NCBI GenBank assembly: GCA_023150125.1
Contig: JAKLLM010000003.1
Span: 1 to 36,106 of the forward strand
DNA from: Zoogloea sp.
GTDB lineage: Bacteria; Pseudomonadota; Gammaproteobacteria; Burkholderiales; Rhodocyclaceae
DNA length: 36,106 bases
Reading direction: 5' to 3'
Made by a program: the position numbers and the translations under genes. Under the pieces are notes generated by a model. That model worked only from the letters and a program-made list of their open reading frames with translations. It did no database searches and was not told the origin of the DNA. This document shows, piece by piece, positions 9,184-18,592 of the stretch (positions are counted from its first letter, which is position 1; each line of letters starts with the position of its first letter).

Positions 9184-10050
9184 TCAACCTTTCTTGAAGA
9201 TGCCTTCGGGCCGCCACAGCAGCACCGCGGCCATGACGAGGTAGACGACCATCCCCGAGAGTTCGGGCACCAGCACCTTGCCGAAGGTGTCGGCGAAGCC
9301 GATCACCAGGGCGGCGACGAGGGCGCCCCACACCGAGCCGATGCCGCCGATCACGACGATGACGAAGGAGATGATCAGCACGTGGCTGCCCATGTTGGGG
9401 AAGACCGAGGAGATCGGCGCGGCGAGCATGCCGGCCAGTGCCGCCAGCGCCACGCCGAGGGCGAAGACGACCCGGTAGATCATGTTGATGTTGATGCCCA
9501 GCGCCTCGACCATCACCCGGTCGTGGTTGCCGGCGCGGATCATCATGCCGAGCCGGGTGCGCTGGATGACGAAGTAGAGCGCCACCGCGAGCACGATGCA
9601 GACGGCCGAGATGACGAGCCGGTACACCGGGTAGCTGAGCACGTCGCTGAGCTGGATCGAGGCGCTGAAGACGGCCGGGATGTCCACCCCGTGCACTTCG
9701 TCGCCGACCAGCAGGCTGCGCACTTCCTCGAAGATCAGGATGAGGCCGTAGGTGAGGAGCACCTGCTCGAGGTGGTCGCGCTTGTAGAGGTGGGAGAACA
9801 GCGCCCATTCGAGGAAGGCCCCGAACAGCAGCGCCAGCGGGATGCCCAGCGCGATCGCCGCGAAGAGGTTGCCCGTGAGGCTGGCCAGCACGAAGGCCAG
9901 GTAGGCCCCGATCATGTAGAAGCTGCCGTGGGCGAGGTTGATGATGCCCATGATGCCGAACACCAGCGTCAGTCCGCTTGCTACCAGGAAGAGCAGCAGG
10001 CCGTACTGGAGCGAGTTCAGCGTCTGGATCAGGAAGGAGGCGAAATCCAT
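9184..10050 (-). CDS. livH: Branched-chain amino acid-type ABC transporter permease (LivH-like)
   Basis: MDFASFLIQTLNSLQYGLLLFLVASGLTLVFGIMGIINLAHGSFYMIGAYLAF...VIGGIGSVWGALVAALVIGFADT. Confidence 0.9.
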   Translation of the reverse strand: MDFASFLIQTLNSLQYGLLLFLVASGLTLVFGIMGIINLAHGSFYMIGAYLAFVLASLTGNLFAAIALGIPLALLFGAFLEWALFSHLYKRDHLEQVLLTYGLILIFEEVRSLLVGDEVHGVDIPAVFSASIQLSDVLSYPVYRLVISAVCIVLAVALYFVIQRTRLGMMIRAGNHDRVMVEALGININMIYRVVFALGVALAALAGMLAAPISSVFPNMGSHVLIISFVIVVIGGIGSVWGALVAALVIGFADTFGKVLVPELSGMVVYLVMAAVLLWRPEGIFKKG

Positions 10051-10183
10051 GACGTGCTCCTGCCCGGCCATCGCGGAGGATGGCCGGTGAAACAGAGTTG
10101 AATGCGAAAGGACGAGCCGCGAAGGCCCGCAGCGTGTCCGTCGGAGCGGCCCGCGCCGGGGCGGAGGATCGTCACCGGAGGCT

Positions 10184-10202
10184 CCCTGCCGCTCGGGCAG
10201 GG
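10184..10202. promoter_or_regulatory. Stem-loop between SBP gene and livH within the ABC transporter operon
   Basis: CCCTGCC-GCTCG-GGCAGGG perfect 7-bp hairpin in the ~210-bp intergenic gap; no T-run, so not a clear terminator. Confidence 0.4.
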
Positions 10203-10260
10203 CGCTTCATCGACGCGGTGGCGACCCCGCCCCGCTGGCGGGCCGGCAACGGACAGGCGC

Positions 10261-11436
10261 TTACATCTTGCAGCCGCGGGCCGGGTCGGCGAGGCCCTTG
10301 ATCAGGGTGCTGACGACCTTGTTCTGGCCACCCTGGACCTCGCGCAGGTAGATGTCCTGCACCGGGTTGTGGGCCTTCGAGAGGGTGAAGGTGCCGCGCG
10401 GACTGTCGACCTTGGCGGCCTCCATGGCCTTGATGATCTCGGCCTGCTTGGCGGGGTCGCCGCCGGCTGCGCTCAGGCCGGCGTGGTAGAGCTGGGCCGC
10501 GTCGTAGCCCTGCATCGCGTAGACGTCGGGCTGCAGCTTGTAGGTCTTGGCGTAGTTGAGGCGGAAGGCGGCGTCCTTCTTGTTGGGCAGGCCGTCGGCG
10601 TAGTGCAGGGTCGTCTGCAGGCCCTTGCCGGCCTCGCCCATCGCGTCGAGGGTGCCGTCGGTGAGGAAGCCGGAGGCGTACAGCGGGATGCTGCTCTTGA
10701 GGCCGGCCGCGTGGTAGTCGCGGACGAACTTGGCCGCCCCGGCGCCGGCGAAGAAGACATACACCGCGTCGGGCTTGAGCGCCGCGATCTCGGTGAGGAA
10801 GGGCTGGAACTCGACGTTCGGGAAGGGCAGCGTCATCTCCTTGACGATCTTGCCACCACCCTTTTCAAAGCTCTCCTTGAAACCCTCGATCGACTGCTGG
10901 CCGAAGGAATACTTCCAGGTCAGGGTGACCACCCGCTTGTGGCCCTTGTCGGCCACCACCTTGCCCATCGCGTAGGCCGGCTGCCAGGCCGAGAACGAGG
11001 TGCGGAACAGGGTCGGCGCGCACAGGGGGCCGGTCAGCTCGTCGGCGCCGGCGTTGGCGACCAGGAAGATCGTCTTGTTCTCGCGGGCGACCTTGGCCAT
11101 CGCCAGCGCGACGCCCGAGTGCACGGTGCCGACCAGTACGTCCACCTTGTCGCGCTTGACCAGCTTGTTGGCGTTTTCGGTGGCCTTGGAGGGGTCGGAT
11201 TCATCGTCGACGGAGAAGTACTCCACCTCACGCCCACCCAGCTTGCCGCCCTGCTCCGTCACGAACAGCTTGAAGCCGTTGCCGATCGCCGTGCCGGGCG
11301 AGGCGTAGGTGCCGGTGGATGGCAGCATCAGGCCAACCTTGACCTTGGGCTGCGCCTGGGCAGCGACGGCTCCGCAGGTGGCGGCGAGGGCAAGAGCGAG
11401 GGCTGCCTTGCCGAAGATTTGCTGAGTGGTTTTCAT
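10261..11436 (-). CDS. ABC transporter substrate-binding protein (LivK/type 1 periplasmic-binding fold)
   Basis: Signal peptide MKTTQQIFGKAALALALAATCGAVAAQA then QPKVKVGLMLPSTGTYASPGTAIGNGFKLFVTEQGGKLGGREVEYFSVDDESDPSKA; RBS GAGGAGACATTTTCATG. Confidence 0.9.
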   Translation of the reverse strand: MKTTQQIFGKAALALALAATCGAVAAQAQPKVKVGLMLPSTGTYASPGTAIGNGFKLFVTEQGGKLGGREVEYFSVDDESDPSKATENANKLVKRDKVDVLVGTVHSGVALAMAKVARENKTIFLVANAGADELTGPLCAPTLFRTSFSAWQPAYAMGKVVADKGHKRVVTLTWKYSFGQQSIEGFKESFEKGGGKIVKEMTLPFPNVEFQPFLTEIAALKPDAVYVFFAGAGAAKFVRDYHAAGLKSSIPLYASGFLTDGTLDAMGEAGKGLQTTLHYADGLPNKKDAAFRLNYAKTYKLQPDVYAMQGYDAAQLYHAGLSAAGGDPAKQAEIIKAMEAAKVDSPRGTFTLSKAHNPVQDIYLREVQGGQNKVVSTLIKGLADPARGCKM

Positions 11437-11767
11437 GAAAATGTCTCCTCGTCTCTTTGTACGATGGTGTGTTTATTCGGGCATGGCGCCGCATCGCGTG
11501 GGCCGGGAGGGGCAGGCACGCAGCGCAATCGCCACTTCTTGAGATTACCTAAATTTATCGAGAAATCAATAGAATCTATAAAAATCCGTGCAATCCTCAC
11601 CGGCTCCAGCCCGGAAAAGGCGGCCAAGGCCCGGCGCACGCCCCCTGCTGGCGTGGAAAGTCGACGCGAATGCGGTGCAGGGTGGGGGAGGATTTTGTCG
11701 ATTTCGCCGGCCGCTGCGGGCGCCTGCGGCCGGGAAGGCCACACGACGCGAGCCGACCGGCCGGCGG

Positions 11768-12043
11768 CTAGGCCGCGTCGCGCTCGATCATTGCGATCAG
11801 CGTGTCTTCAGGGAACGCGTCGCCCACCTGCACATGCACCGACACCACCCGCCCGGCCACGCTGGTGGGCACGTCGGTGCTGACCTTGCTGGTCTCGGTG
11901 CGGACGATGGTCTGGTTGAAGCGGACCACATCGCCGGGCGCGATCAGCACCTCGGTGACGAAGGCGCCCTCGCCGGCGCAGTTGCCGCAGCTTTTCCAGC
12001 ACACGGGCCACAGGGGCGAACGGACCTCGACAGGTGCCGGCAT
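11768..12043 (-). CDS. Lipoyl/biotinyl-attachment-like mini-protein with an N-terminal Cys motif
   Basis: MPAPVEVRSPLWPVCWKSCGNCAGEGAFVTEVLIAPGDVVRFNQTIVRTETSKVSTDVPTSVAGRVVSVHVQVGDAFPEDTLIAMIERDAA: single lipoyl-type fold with candidate Lys in ETSKV plus CxxxCxxC. Confidence 0.75.
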   Translation of the reverse strand: MPAPVEVRSPLWPVCWKSCGNCAGEGAFVTEVLIAPGDVVRFNQTIVRTETSKVSTDVPTSVAGRVVSVHVQVGDAFPEDTLIAMIERDAA

Positions 12044-12072
12044 GGACGCGCTCCCGGAAGGAACACCCGCGC

Positions 12073-15000
12073 TCAGCGGGCGCAGGCCTCGGCGGCCTTG
12101 GGTTCGAGGTGCGGCAGCAGCACCGGCCCCATCGACTTGAGGATCTGCACCGGCAGCGCCGAGGTGAAGTTGAACTTGCCGGCCTCGGGGCCCATCACGT
12201 AGGCGGTGAGCGTGCCGAAGTGGCGCGGCCCGAGGTAGAACACGAAGGTCGCGGTGCGGTTGAGCGCCACCCCGCGGGCGCCGCCGCGGCCGATCACGAT
12301 GCGGTTGTCGCCGGTGCCGGTCTTGCCACCGAGGGCCAGCGGCGTGCCGTCGGCGAGCTTGAAGGCCCCCGACAGGCGCCGCGCCGTGCCGCCCTCGACC
12401 ACCTCCGACAGCGCCGTGCGCAGCGCCGCGGCCACCTCGGCCGGCAGCACCCGCTCGCCTTCGCCGGGCTGCGGGGCGAAGCGCGTCTCGTAGGGCGTGC
12501 CGACCGCGAAGTTGAGGCGGTCGACGCGCAGCGTGGGCTGGCGGATGCCGTCGTTGGCGATGATGCCCATCAGCTCGGCGAGCGCCGCCGGCCGGTCGCC
12601 CGAGCTGCCCAGCGCGGTGGCGAACGAGGGCACCAGGTGGCCGAAGGGGTAGCCCACCCGCGCCCAGCGCCGGTGGATGTCCACAAAGGCCTCGAGCTCC
12701 AGCATGGTGTAGATGCGGGAATCCTTGGCGCCCTTGTGGCGGGTGCGGAACAGCCAGCGGTACACCGCCTGGCGCTCCTCGGCGCTGTCCTTGACTGCGT
12801 CGGCCCAGGTGGCGTCGGGCTTTTGCTGCAGGTAGGCGGCGAGCCACAGCTGCAGCGGATGGATGCGCGCCACGTAGCCCCGGTCGGCCAGGTCGTAGGC
12901 CTCGAGGCCGTTGCGGGTGTAGAGCTTGTCGATGTTCTGCTCGGAGAACTCCTTGCCGTCGAGGCGCTCTTTCAGGAACTCGCCGAGCGCCTGGGGCGTG
13001 GCCTGCGGCGAGAGGTAGAGGAACACCGCGGAAAGGCGGTCCACACCGGGGCGCAGGTCGTCGAGCAGGTCTTCGCGGATCTCGTCGGGCTTCTTGCCGC
13101 GGTACTTGTTCCAGAAGCGACGCAGGTAAACCTGGCCTTCCCGGTCGGCGAAGCGGGCGAGGTACTCCTGCCGCCGCGGGTCGTCCTCGTCCTCGAGGAG
13201 CTTCGACAGGTTGTCGGGCCCCTGGTAGATGGTGTGGCGCACCACGTCGCGCATGATGCGCACGAAGGGCAGGTTGATCGAGCCCTGCAGGGCCTCGCGC
13301 ACGGTGGGCTGGCGGCCGTCGTCCTGGCGGCGGAAGTTGTTGAAGGTGTGCACGCCGCCGCCGGTGAAGAAGCCCTCGCCGGGGCTGGCCGAGTAGCGCC
13401 GCTCGAGGGCCGCCTGGAGCATCGCCGGCAGGCTGCGGTCCTTGGCTGCGGCGAGGTATTCGATGGCCCACAGGCTCAGGCGGTCGCGGGAGTCGGGCTT
13501 GACGGCGCGCAGCTCGGCGGGCGTCTTGCCGGCGTGTTTTTCGTGCAGTTCGGCGACGATCTCGAGGTAGGTGGTGAGCACCCGCAGCTTGGCCGTCGAG
13601 CCGAGCTCGAGCTTGCTGCCTTCGTTGATGTCGAGGGCCTGGTCGCTGGTGTCGGTCTGCACCCGCACCCGGTTGCCGCCGGGCGTGCTCTCGACGAGGT
13701 TGAAGCTGTAGCGCACCGCGCCGAGGCTGGCCGGGCTGAGCATGCGATCGCCGGCGAGGCCCTGCTGGCGGGCGAACTCGGGCTCGCGGAGGCGCTCCAG
13801 GAAGTCGCTGACCTCCTTCTGCAGGGCGCCGTCGAGGGTGGTGGAGACTTCAGCATCGAAGCGGTCGAGCTCATACAGCGAGGCGTCGAGCATGCCGGCC
13901 AGGCGGTTGCGGATGGTCATCGTGCCCTTGCCGAGGTCGGCCGGCAGCAGCGCCGGGTTGGCCTGCATGTCGCGGAACTTGAGGGGCTCGGCGAGGGCAG
14001 CGTCGCGCAGCGCCGGGCTGATCGTGCCGTGATCGGCGAGGAGGCGCAGGTAGCTCGCCGACAGCTGCCCGAGCCGCTCGCGCCCGCCACCGGCGAGGTA
14101 GAAGGACGGCCGGCGGTGGGCGATCATCAGGGCAACCACCTGGTGCAGCGCGCGGCCCTGGGCGGCCAGCTCCGCGCCGCTGGCCTCGGGCGCGGCGAGC
14201 AGCTTGTTGGTGGCGTCGAAATCGGCGGCGAACCACACCCACAGGCCGTCGCCGAGGCCGTTGACCTCGCCGTGCCCCGGCGCCGCCGAGAGCGGCACGG
14301 TGTTGAGGTAGTCGAGCAGCAGGCGGCGGCGGGCCGGCAGGGTCTCCTCGCCGTCCTGGTAGGCGCGCACGCTGGCGGAGGCCATCTGGCGCAGCTTCTC
14401 GCTGCCGCTGTAGGTCACGCCATCGCGGGAATGGCGGTATTTTTCGATCTGGGTGGCCAGGGTGCTGCCGCCGGGGGCGTCGAAGTCGCTGCTCACCATA
14501 TGCCCGACGCGGCCGAGCACGGCACGGGCGAAGCGCACCCAATCGACGGCCGGGTTCATCAGCGGGCGGGATTCGTCGAGGAGGTCGCGGTTCTCGATGA
14601 ACATCAGCGCCTGGGCCACCCGCGGCGGCACGGCGGCGAAGTCGGCGTAGGCCCGGTAGGGGTAGCGGAAGCCGTGCAGCGGCTTGCCGCGGCAGTCGGC
14701 CACGTCGAGGCCCGCGCGGGTCTTCTCGTGGTAGGGCGCGAACAGGCCGTGGCCGGTGTAGTCGAGCAAGTCCTTGGAGAAACGGACCTGCTCGGTGAGC
14801 GCGTAGCCACGCTCGGCAAGGCGCTGGGTGATGCGCGGCAGCTCGGTGTAGCCCATGCGCTGGTCGAAGGGGCCGTAGAGCGGGAAGCGGATCGCCTCGC
14901 TGGGGCCCTTCAGCACCTGGAAGCTCAGGCTGCGGGCGTAGGGCGCCAGCTGGGAGGCCTGGAAACGGGAGGTTTCGATCTCTTCGGCCACCCACCAGCC

Positions 15001-15216
15001 GCCGGCCGCGAGCAGGACCGCCAGCAGCCCGACGGCCCGGCCGTGGCGGCGCAGGAAGCTGCGGGCAGGCACGGGCGTCGCGGCGGCGGGCTCGGGCGAC
15101 GGGGGCTCCGCGGGAGGTGTCTCGGCCGGGGGTGTTTCGACGGCGGGGGTATCGACGGGATCGTTCGGGCTCACGGGGAAAATCTTGGATGTTGCGCTGC
15201 CGCAAGTATCGCCCAT
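12073..15216 (-). CDS. Transglycosylase (GT51)/transpeptidase penicillin-binding protein, PBP1-like; N-terminus uncertain
   Basis: GT51-like FIENRDLLDES and GGSTLATQIEKYRHS; transpeptidase-like STAK, SINLPFVRI and GGKTGTGDN; N-terminal Pro/Ala-rich segment followed by one TM. Confidence 0.8.
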   Translation of the reverse strand: MGDTCGSATSKIFPVSPNDPVDTPAVETPPAETPPAEPPSPEPAAATPVPARSFLRRHGRAVGLLAVLLAAGGWWVAEEIETSRFQASQLAPYARSLSFQVLKGPSEAIRFPLYGPFDQRMGYTELPRITQRLAERGYALTEQVRFSKDLLDYTGHGLFAPYHEKTRAGLDVADCRGKPLHGFRYPYRAYADFAAVPPRVAQALMFIENRDLLDESRPLMNPAVDWVRFARAVLGRVGHMVSSDFDAPGGSTLATQIEKYRHSRDGVTYSGSEKLRQMASASVRAYQDGEETLPARRRLLLDYLNTVPLSAAPGHGEVNGLGDGLWVWFAADFDATNKLLAAPEASGAELAAQGRALHQVVALMIAHRRPSFYLAGGGRERLGQLSASYLRLLADHGTISPALRDAALAEPLKFRDMQANPALLPADLGKGTMTIRNRLAGMLDASLYELDRFDAEVSTTLDGALQKEVSDFLERLREPEFARQQGLAGDRMLSPASLGAVRYSFNLVESTPGGNRVRVQTDTSDQALDINEGSKLELGSTAKLRVLTTYLEIVAELHEKHAGKTPAELRAVKPDSRDRLSLWAIEYLAAAKDRSLPAMLQAALERRYSASPGEGFFTGGGVHTFNNFRRQDDGRQPTVREALQGSINLPFVRIMRDVVRHTIYQGPDNLSKLLEDEDDPRRQEYLARFADREGQVYLRRFWNKYRGKKPDEIREDLLDDLRPGVDRLSAVFLYLSPQATPQALGEFLKERLDGKEFSEQNIDKLYTRNGLEAYDLADRGYVARIHPLQLWLAAYLQQKPDATWADAVKDSAEERQAVYRWLFRTRHKGAKDSRIYTMLELEAFVDIHRRWARVGYPFGHLVPSFATALGSSGDRPAALAELMGIIANDGIRQPTLRVDRLNFAVGTPYETRFAPQPGEGERVLPAEVAAALRTALSEVVEGGTARRLSGAFKLADGTPLALGGKTGTGDNRIVIGRGGARGVALNRTATFVFYLGPRHFGTLTAYVMGPEAGKFNFTSALPVQILKSMGPVLLPHLEPKAAEACAR

Positions 15217-15285
15217 CCGGCATGACGGAATCGAGATAAATGCAGTGCGGATGCCGGCCCCGACGGGGTCGGCGCGGGAACGGCC

Positions 15286-15759
15286 TCAGATGACTTTCTT
15301 GAACAGCGCGGCGGTCTCGAGGGTCTCGATGGGCTTGTGGAAGAGCTCGCCGAAGATGCGGTCGACCATCGTGTAGCGGCCATCGCTGAGCAGGATCGAA
15401 TGGCAGACGTTGTCGGCGGGGCTCTCGAAATGGCGGATGCCGTATTCGGCGAGGTCCATGTCGAGCACGTACTCGCAGTCGCGCCCGATGCCCGGGGTGA
15501 CGTCGAAGTAGGTCTTGGCGGCGGCGTCCACGTTCCACCAGTGCTGCACGATCTCGGTCTTGTTGAGCGTCTTGTCGTGGGGGCGCACCAGCCAGCCGCT
15601 GACGATCTTGATGTTGCGCTCGCGGTCGATCCGGCGGTGGGCGTTCATGTAGCCATTGCCGTCCTCGCCGCCGCCGAGCTGCCGGACGCTGACCTGCCGC
15701 ACGCCGTACTTGGCAAACGGCTGGCGGTCGCGGATGAAATCCCTGGTGGCTTTGTACAT
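15286..15759 (-). CDS. Conserved hypothetical protein (157 aa)
   Basis: Non-repetitive [93 protein letters not shown]...; protein-like composition. Confidence 0.7.
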   Translation of the reverse strand: MYKATRDFIRDRQPFAKYGVRQVSVRQLGGGEDGNGYMNAHRRIDRERNIKIVSGWLVRPHDKTLNKTEIVQHWWNVDAAAKTYFDVTPGIGRDCEYVLDMDLAEYGIRHFESPADNVCHSILLSDGRYTMVDRIFGELFHKPIETLETAALFKKVI

Positions 15760-15923
15760 GGGCTGGAACCTGAAGAATGGGGCGGAAGCCGCCGCCGCGC
15801 CCTTGCGGGCCCGCGGCGGGCGTCCCGGATTATGGCCCAAAACGGCCGCCTGCCAAGGGGGCGCCGGGCCGCGGCAACTCTGGCACACTTGCCACGCCCC
15901 CTCCTCCGAGCATTTCGCCCCCC

Positions 15924-17327
15924 ATGAGCCTCCACGCCGCCTCGCTGCGCGAACAACTCTCCCGCCTGCGCCCGCGCCGCCTGTGGCCCGTGCTGCTGGT
16001 CGCCCTGGGTTGTGCGCTGGTGCTCTCGCTGCTCGCCTTCAGCCGCCTGCACTCGCGGGTCGGCGTGGAGGCGATGCACGAGACCCAGGCCTACAAGCAG
16101 CAGATCGACCGCTTCGACACGCTGCTGGCCCTGGTGCTCGACGCCGAGACCGGCGTGCGCGGCTACCTGCTCAACGAGCACAAGCGGGTGTATCTCGAGC
16201 CCTACGAGGAGAGCCGGGTGAACATCGGCCCGCTGCTGGCCCGGATCGACCAGGATTACCCGCCGGGCAACGCCGACCGGCAGGAGGTCGAGATGCTCGC
16301 CGAGCTGATCCGCCTCAAGCTCGGGCTGCTCGCCGACACCGTCGAGGCGGGCCGCGTGATCAGCGCCGGCCCGCCCGGCCAGGGCGGCATCGGCAAGGCC
16401 TACACCGACCAGATCCGCCTGTCGATCAGCGTGCTGCGCGAGCGCCTCGAGGCGCGCAACCAGGCGCTGGTGAGCGAATCGATCACGCGCTTCGGCGAGA
16501 TGGAGCACGCGGTAACGCTGCTGGCCCTGGGCGCCATCGGGCTGATCGTCATGCTGTTCGCCGTGCAGCAGCGCCAGGCCAGCCTGCGGGTGCGCATCGG
16601 CGAGCTGCTCGAGCGGGAGAACCTGGCCCTCGAATCCACGGTGTCCCAGCGCACCCGCGAGCTGTCGGACCTCGCCAGCTACCTCACCGACGCCCGCGAG
16701 GCCGAGCAGGCGCGCCTCGCCCGGGAGCTCCACGACGAGCTGGGCGCCCTCCTCACCGCCGCCAAGATGGACGCCAGCTGGCTGCTGCGCAGCCTCGGCG
16801 CCCAGGCCGGGCCCGACATCCAGGCCCGCTTCCGGCGCCTCATCGACACCATCGGCTCGGGCATCACCATCAAGCGGCGCATCATCGACGACCTGCGCCC
16901 GCCGCTGCTCCAGGGCCTCGGCCTGGTCGAGGCCCTGCGCGCCCTCACCGACGAGCTGCGCGGCGAGTTCCAGCTGGCCCTCGAGCTGCCGGCGGCCGAC
17001 CCGCCGTGCTCCGAAGACCAGTCCCTGGCCCTCTTCCGCATCGTCCAGGAGTCGATCACCAACATCCGCAAGTACGCCCACGCCCGGCACATCGAGGTCG
17101 GGCTGAAGCTCGAGGGTCAGGACATCCACCTGTGGGTGAGCGACGACGGCGACGGCTTCGACCCCGACAGCCCGCAGCTCAGCCGCCACGGCCTGGCCGG
17201 CATGAAGCACCGCGCGCAGATGTTCGCGGGCCGCTTCGATGTGCGCTCGGCCCCCGGCGCGGGCACCCGGATCGACGCCCGGATGCCGCTGCGGCCGGCC
17301 TCAGCCGACCATCAGGCCGTGGCGTAG
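15924..17327 (+). CDS. Sensor histidine kinase with CHASE3-like sensor and HisKA_3-type kinase domain
   Basis: TM, then MHETQAYKQQIDRFDTLLALVLDAETGVRGYLLNEHKRVYLEPYEES (CHASE3-like), second TM, EQARLARELHDELGALLTAAKMD (HisKA_3), HATPase VSDDGDGFDP and GLAGMKHRAQMFAG. Confidence 0.9.
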   Translation: MSLHAASLREQLSRLRPRRLWPVLLVALGCALVLSLLAFSRLHSRVGVEAMHETQAYKQQIDRFDTLLALVLDAETGVRGYLLNEHKRVYLEPYEESRVNIGPLLARIDQDYPPGNADRQEVEMLAELIRLKLGLLADTVEAGRVISAGPPGQGGIGKAYTDQIRLSISVLRERLEARNQALVSESITRFGEMEHAVTLLALGAIGLIVMLFAVQQRQASLRVRIGELLERENLALESTVSQRTRELSDLASYLTDAREAEQARLARELHDELGALLTAAKMDASWLLRSLGAQAGPDIQARFRRLIDTIGSGITIKRRIIDDLRPPLLQGLGLVEALRALTDELRGEFQLALELPAADPPCSEDQSLALFRIVQESITNIRKYAHARHIEVGLKLEGQDIHLWVSDDGDGFDPDSPQLSRHGLAGMKHRAQMFAGRFDVRSAPGAGTRIDARMPLRPASADHQAVA

Positions 17328-17936
17328 GGCGTAGGCCGCCAGCTCGGCGTTGCTGGCCACCTCGAGCTTCTCGAGGAGGCGCGAGCGGTAGGTGCTCACC
17401 GTCTTGACGCTGAGGTTGAGCGAGTCGGCGATACCCGACACCGACTCGCCCTTCGCCAGCCGCAGGAACACCTGCAGCTCCCGCTCGGAGAGGCTCTCGT
17501 GGGGCAGCGCCGCCGACACCCCCGCCAGCTCGTCGGCGAGCAGCTCGGCGGTGCGCGGCGACACGTAGCGCCGGCCCTGGGCCACGGTACGGATGGCGCG
17601 GATCAGCTCGTCGCGCTCGCAGTCCTTGCACAGGTAGCCGTTGGCCCCGTTGCGGATCATCGGCAGCGCGTAGCGCTCCTCGGGAAAGCCGCTCAGCACC
17701 AGCACCTTGAGCGCCGAGTAGCGCTGGCGCACCGCGCGCAGCACATCCACCCCGCTCGCACCGGGCAGCGAAAGGTCGAGCAGCAGCACATCGCAGGGCT
17801 GCTCGCGCAGCTTCTGCAGCGCCTCCTCGCCGGAGGCCGCCTCGAACTCGACGCGCAAACCCAGTTCGTCGGCGAGCATCTCCCGGAACCCCGCCCGCAC
17901 GATCCTGTGATCGTCAACAATCGCCAACCGCAACAT
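17301..17936 (-). CDS. NarL/FixJ-family response regulator (REC-LuxR HTH)
   Basis: MLRLAIVDDHRIVRAGFREMLADELG...VLLLDLSLPGASGVDVLR...YLCKDCERDELIRAIRTV...LSERELQVFLRLAKGESVSGIADSLNLSVKTVSTYRSRLLEKL. Confidence 0.93.
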   Translation of the reverse strand: MLRLAIVDDHRIVRAGFREMLADELGLRVEFEAASGEEALQKLREQPCDVLLLDLSLPGASGVDVLRAVRQRYSALKVLVLSGFPEERYALPMIRNGANGYLCKDCERDELIRAIRTVAQGRRYVSPRTAELLADELAGVSAALPHESLSERELQVFLRLAKGESVSGIADSLNLSVKTVSTYRSRLLEKLEVASNAELAAYALRHGLMVG

Positions 17937-18135
17937 GAGCACGTCCTCCAGGCCAAGTGGGGCAATTGTAGCGACACGCCCCGCCGCCATGCGCCCCGAT
18001 TCCGACAGTGACGACGGAATGCGCCTACGCCCGCCTCCGGCATCGTCGGACAGCCCGCCGGCGCGCGACGGCATAAAGTGGAAGCATCGAAACCCCGGCC
18101 CCCGCCCCGGGCGGCCTTTCGAGAGGAGAACCGCC

Positions 18136-18456
18136 ATGAAGCCCGAACAACACGCCGCACGCCTCCAGGCCGACGTCGAGCAGACCCTCGCCGACCTCAA
18201 GACCGCCACCCAGGAGCAGATCCCGGCCGTACGCGAGCGCCTCGAGCGGGCCCTGGAAGCCGCCCGGAGCGACGGCCACGCCCTCTTCGACGATGTGCGC
18301 GGCGCCGCCCGCCGGATCGCCGGCCAGGCCGCCGACACGCTGCGGGACGGCCGCGACAGCACCTGCGACTACATCAGCCACAATCCGTGGCGGGCAGCCG
18401 CCATCATCGGCGCGATCGGCGTGCTCCTCGGCGCCGCAATCAGCCGCCGCCCCTGA
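18136..18456 (+). CDS. DUF883/ElaB-YqjD-like membrane-anchored protein
   Basis: Helical MKPEQHAARLQADVEQTLADLKTATQEQ... with C-terminal NPWRAAAIIGAIGVLLGAAISRR anchor typical of the family; RBS GAGAGGAG. Confidence 0.8.
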   Translation: MKPEQHAARLQADVEQTLADLKTATQEQIPAVRERLERALEAARSDGHALFDDVRGAARRIAGQAADTLRDGRDSTCDYISHNPWRAAAIIGAIGVLLGAAISRRP

Positions 18457-18592
18457 CGGCACCGGCCGTGCGGGCCTTGTGGATATTGTGGGACAAGGCC
18501 TACACGGCTATCGGCGACAACCGACTGCCCGCCCCCGGCGATCCGCGCGAAGATAAGGCCATGACATTCTCCCCGCCCGCCGGGAGCACACG

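Noticed and set aside
12034-15225. 1063-aa plus-strand ORF
   Set aside because: Antisense to the PBP with clear catalytic motifs; composition (His/Gly/Val/Ala/Arg/Gln rich) is typical of a high-GC antisense frame.
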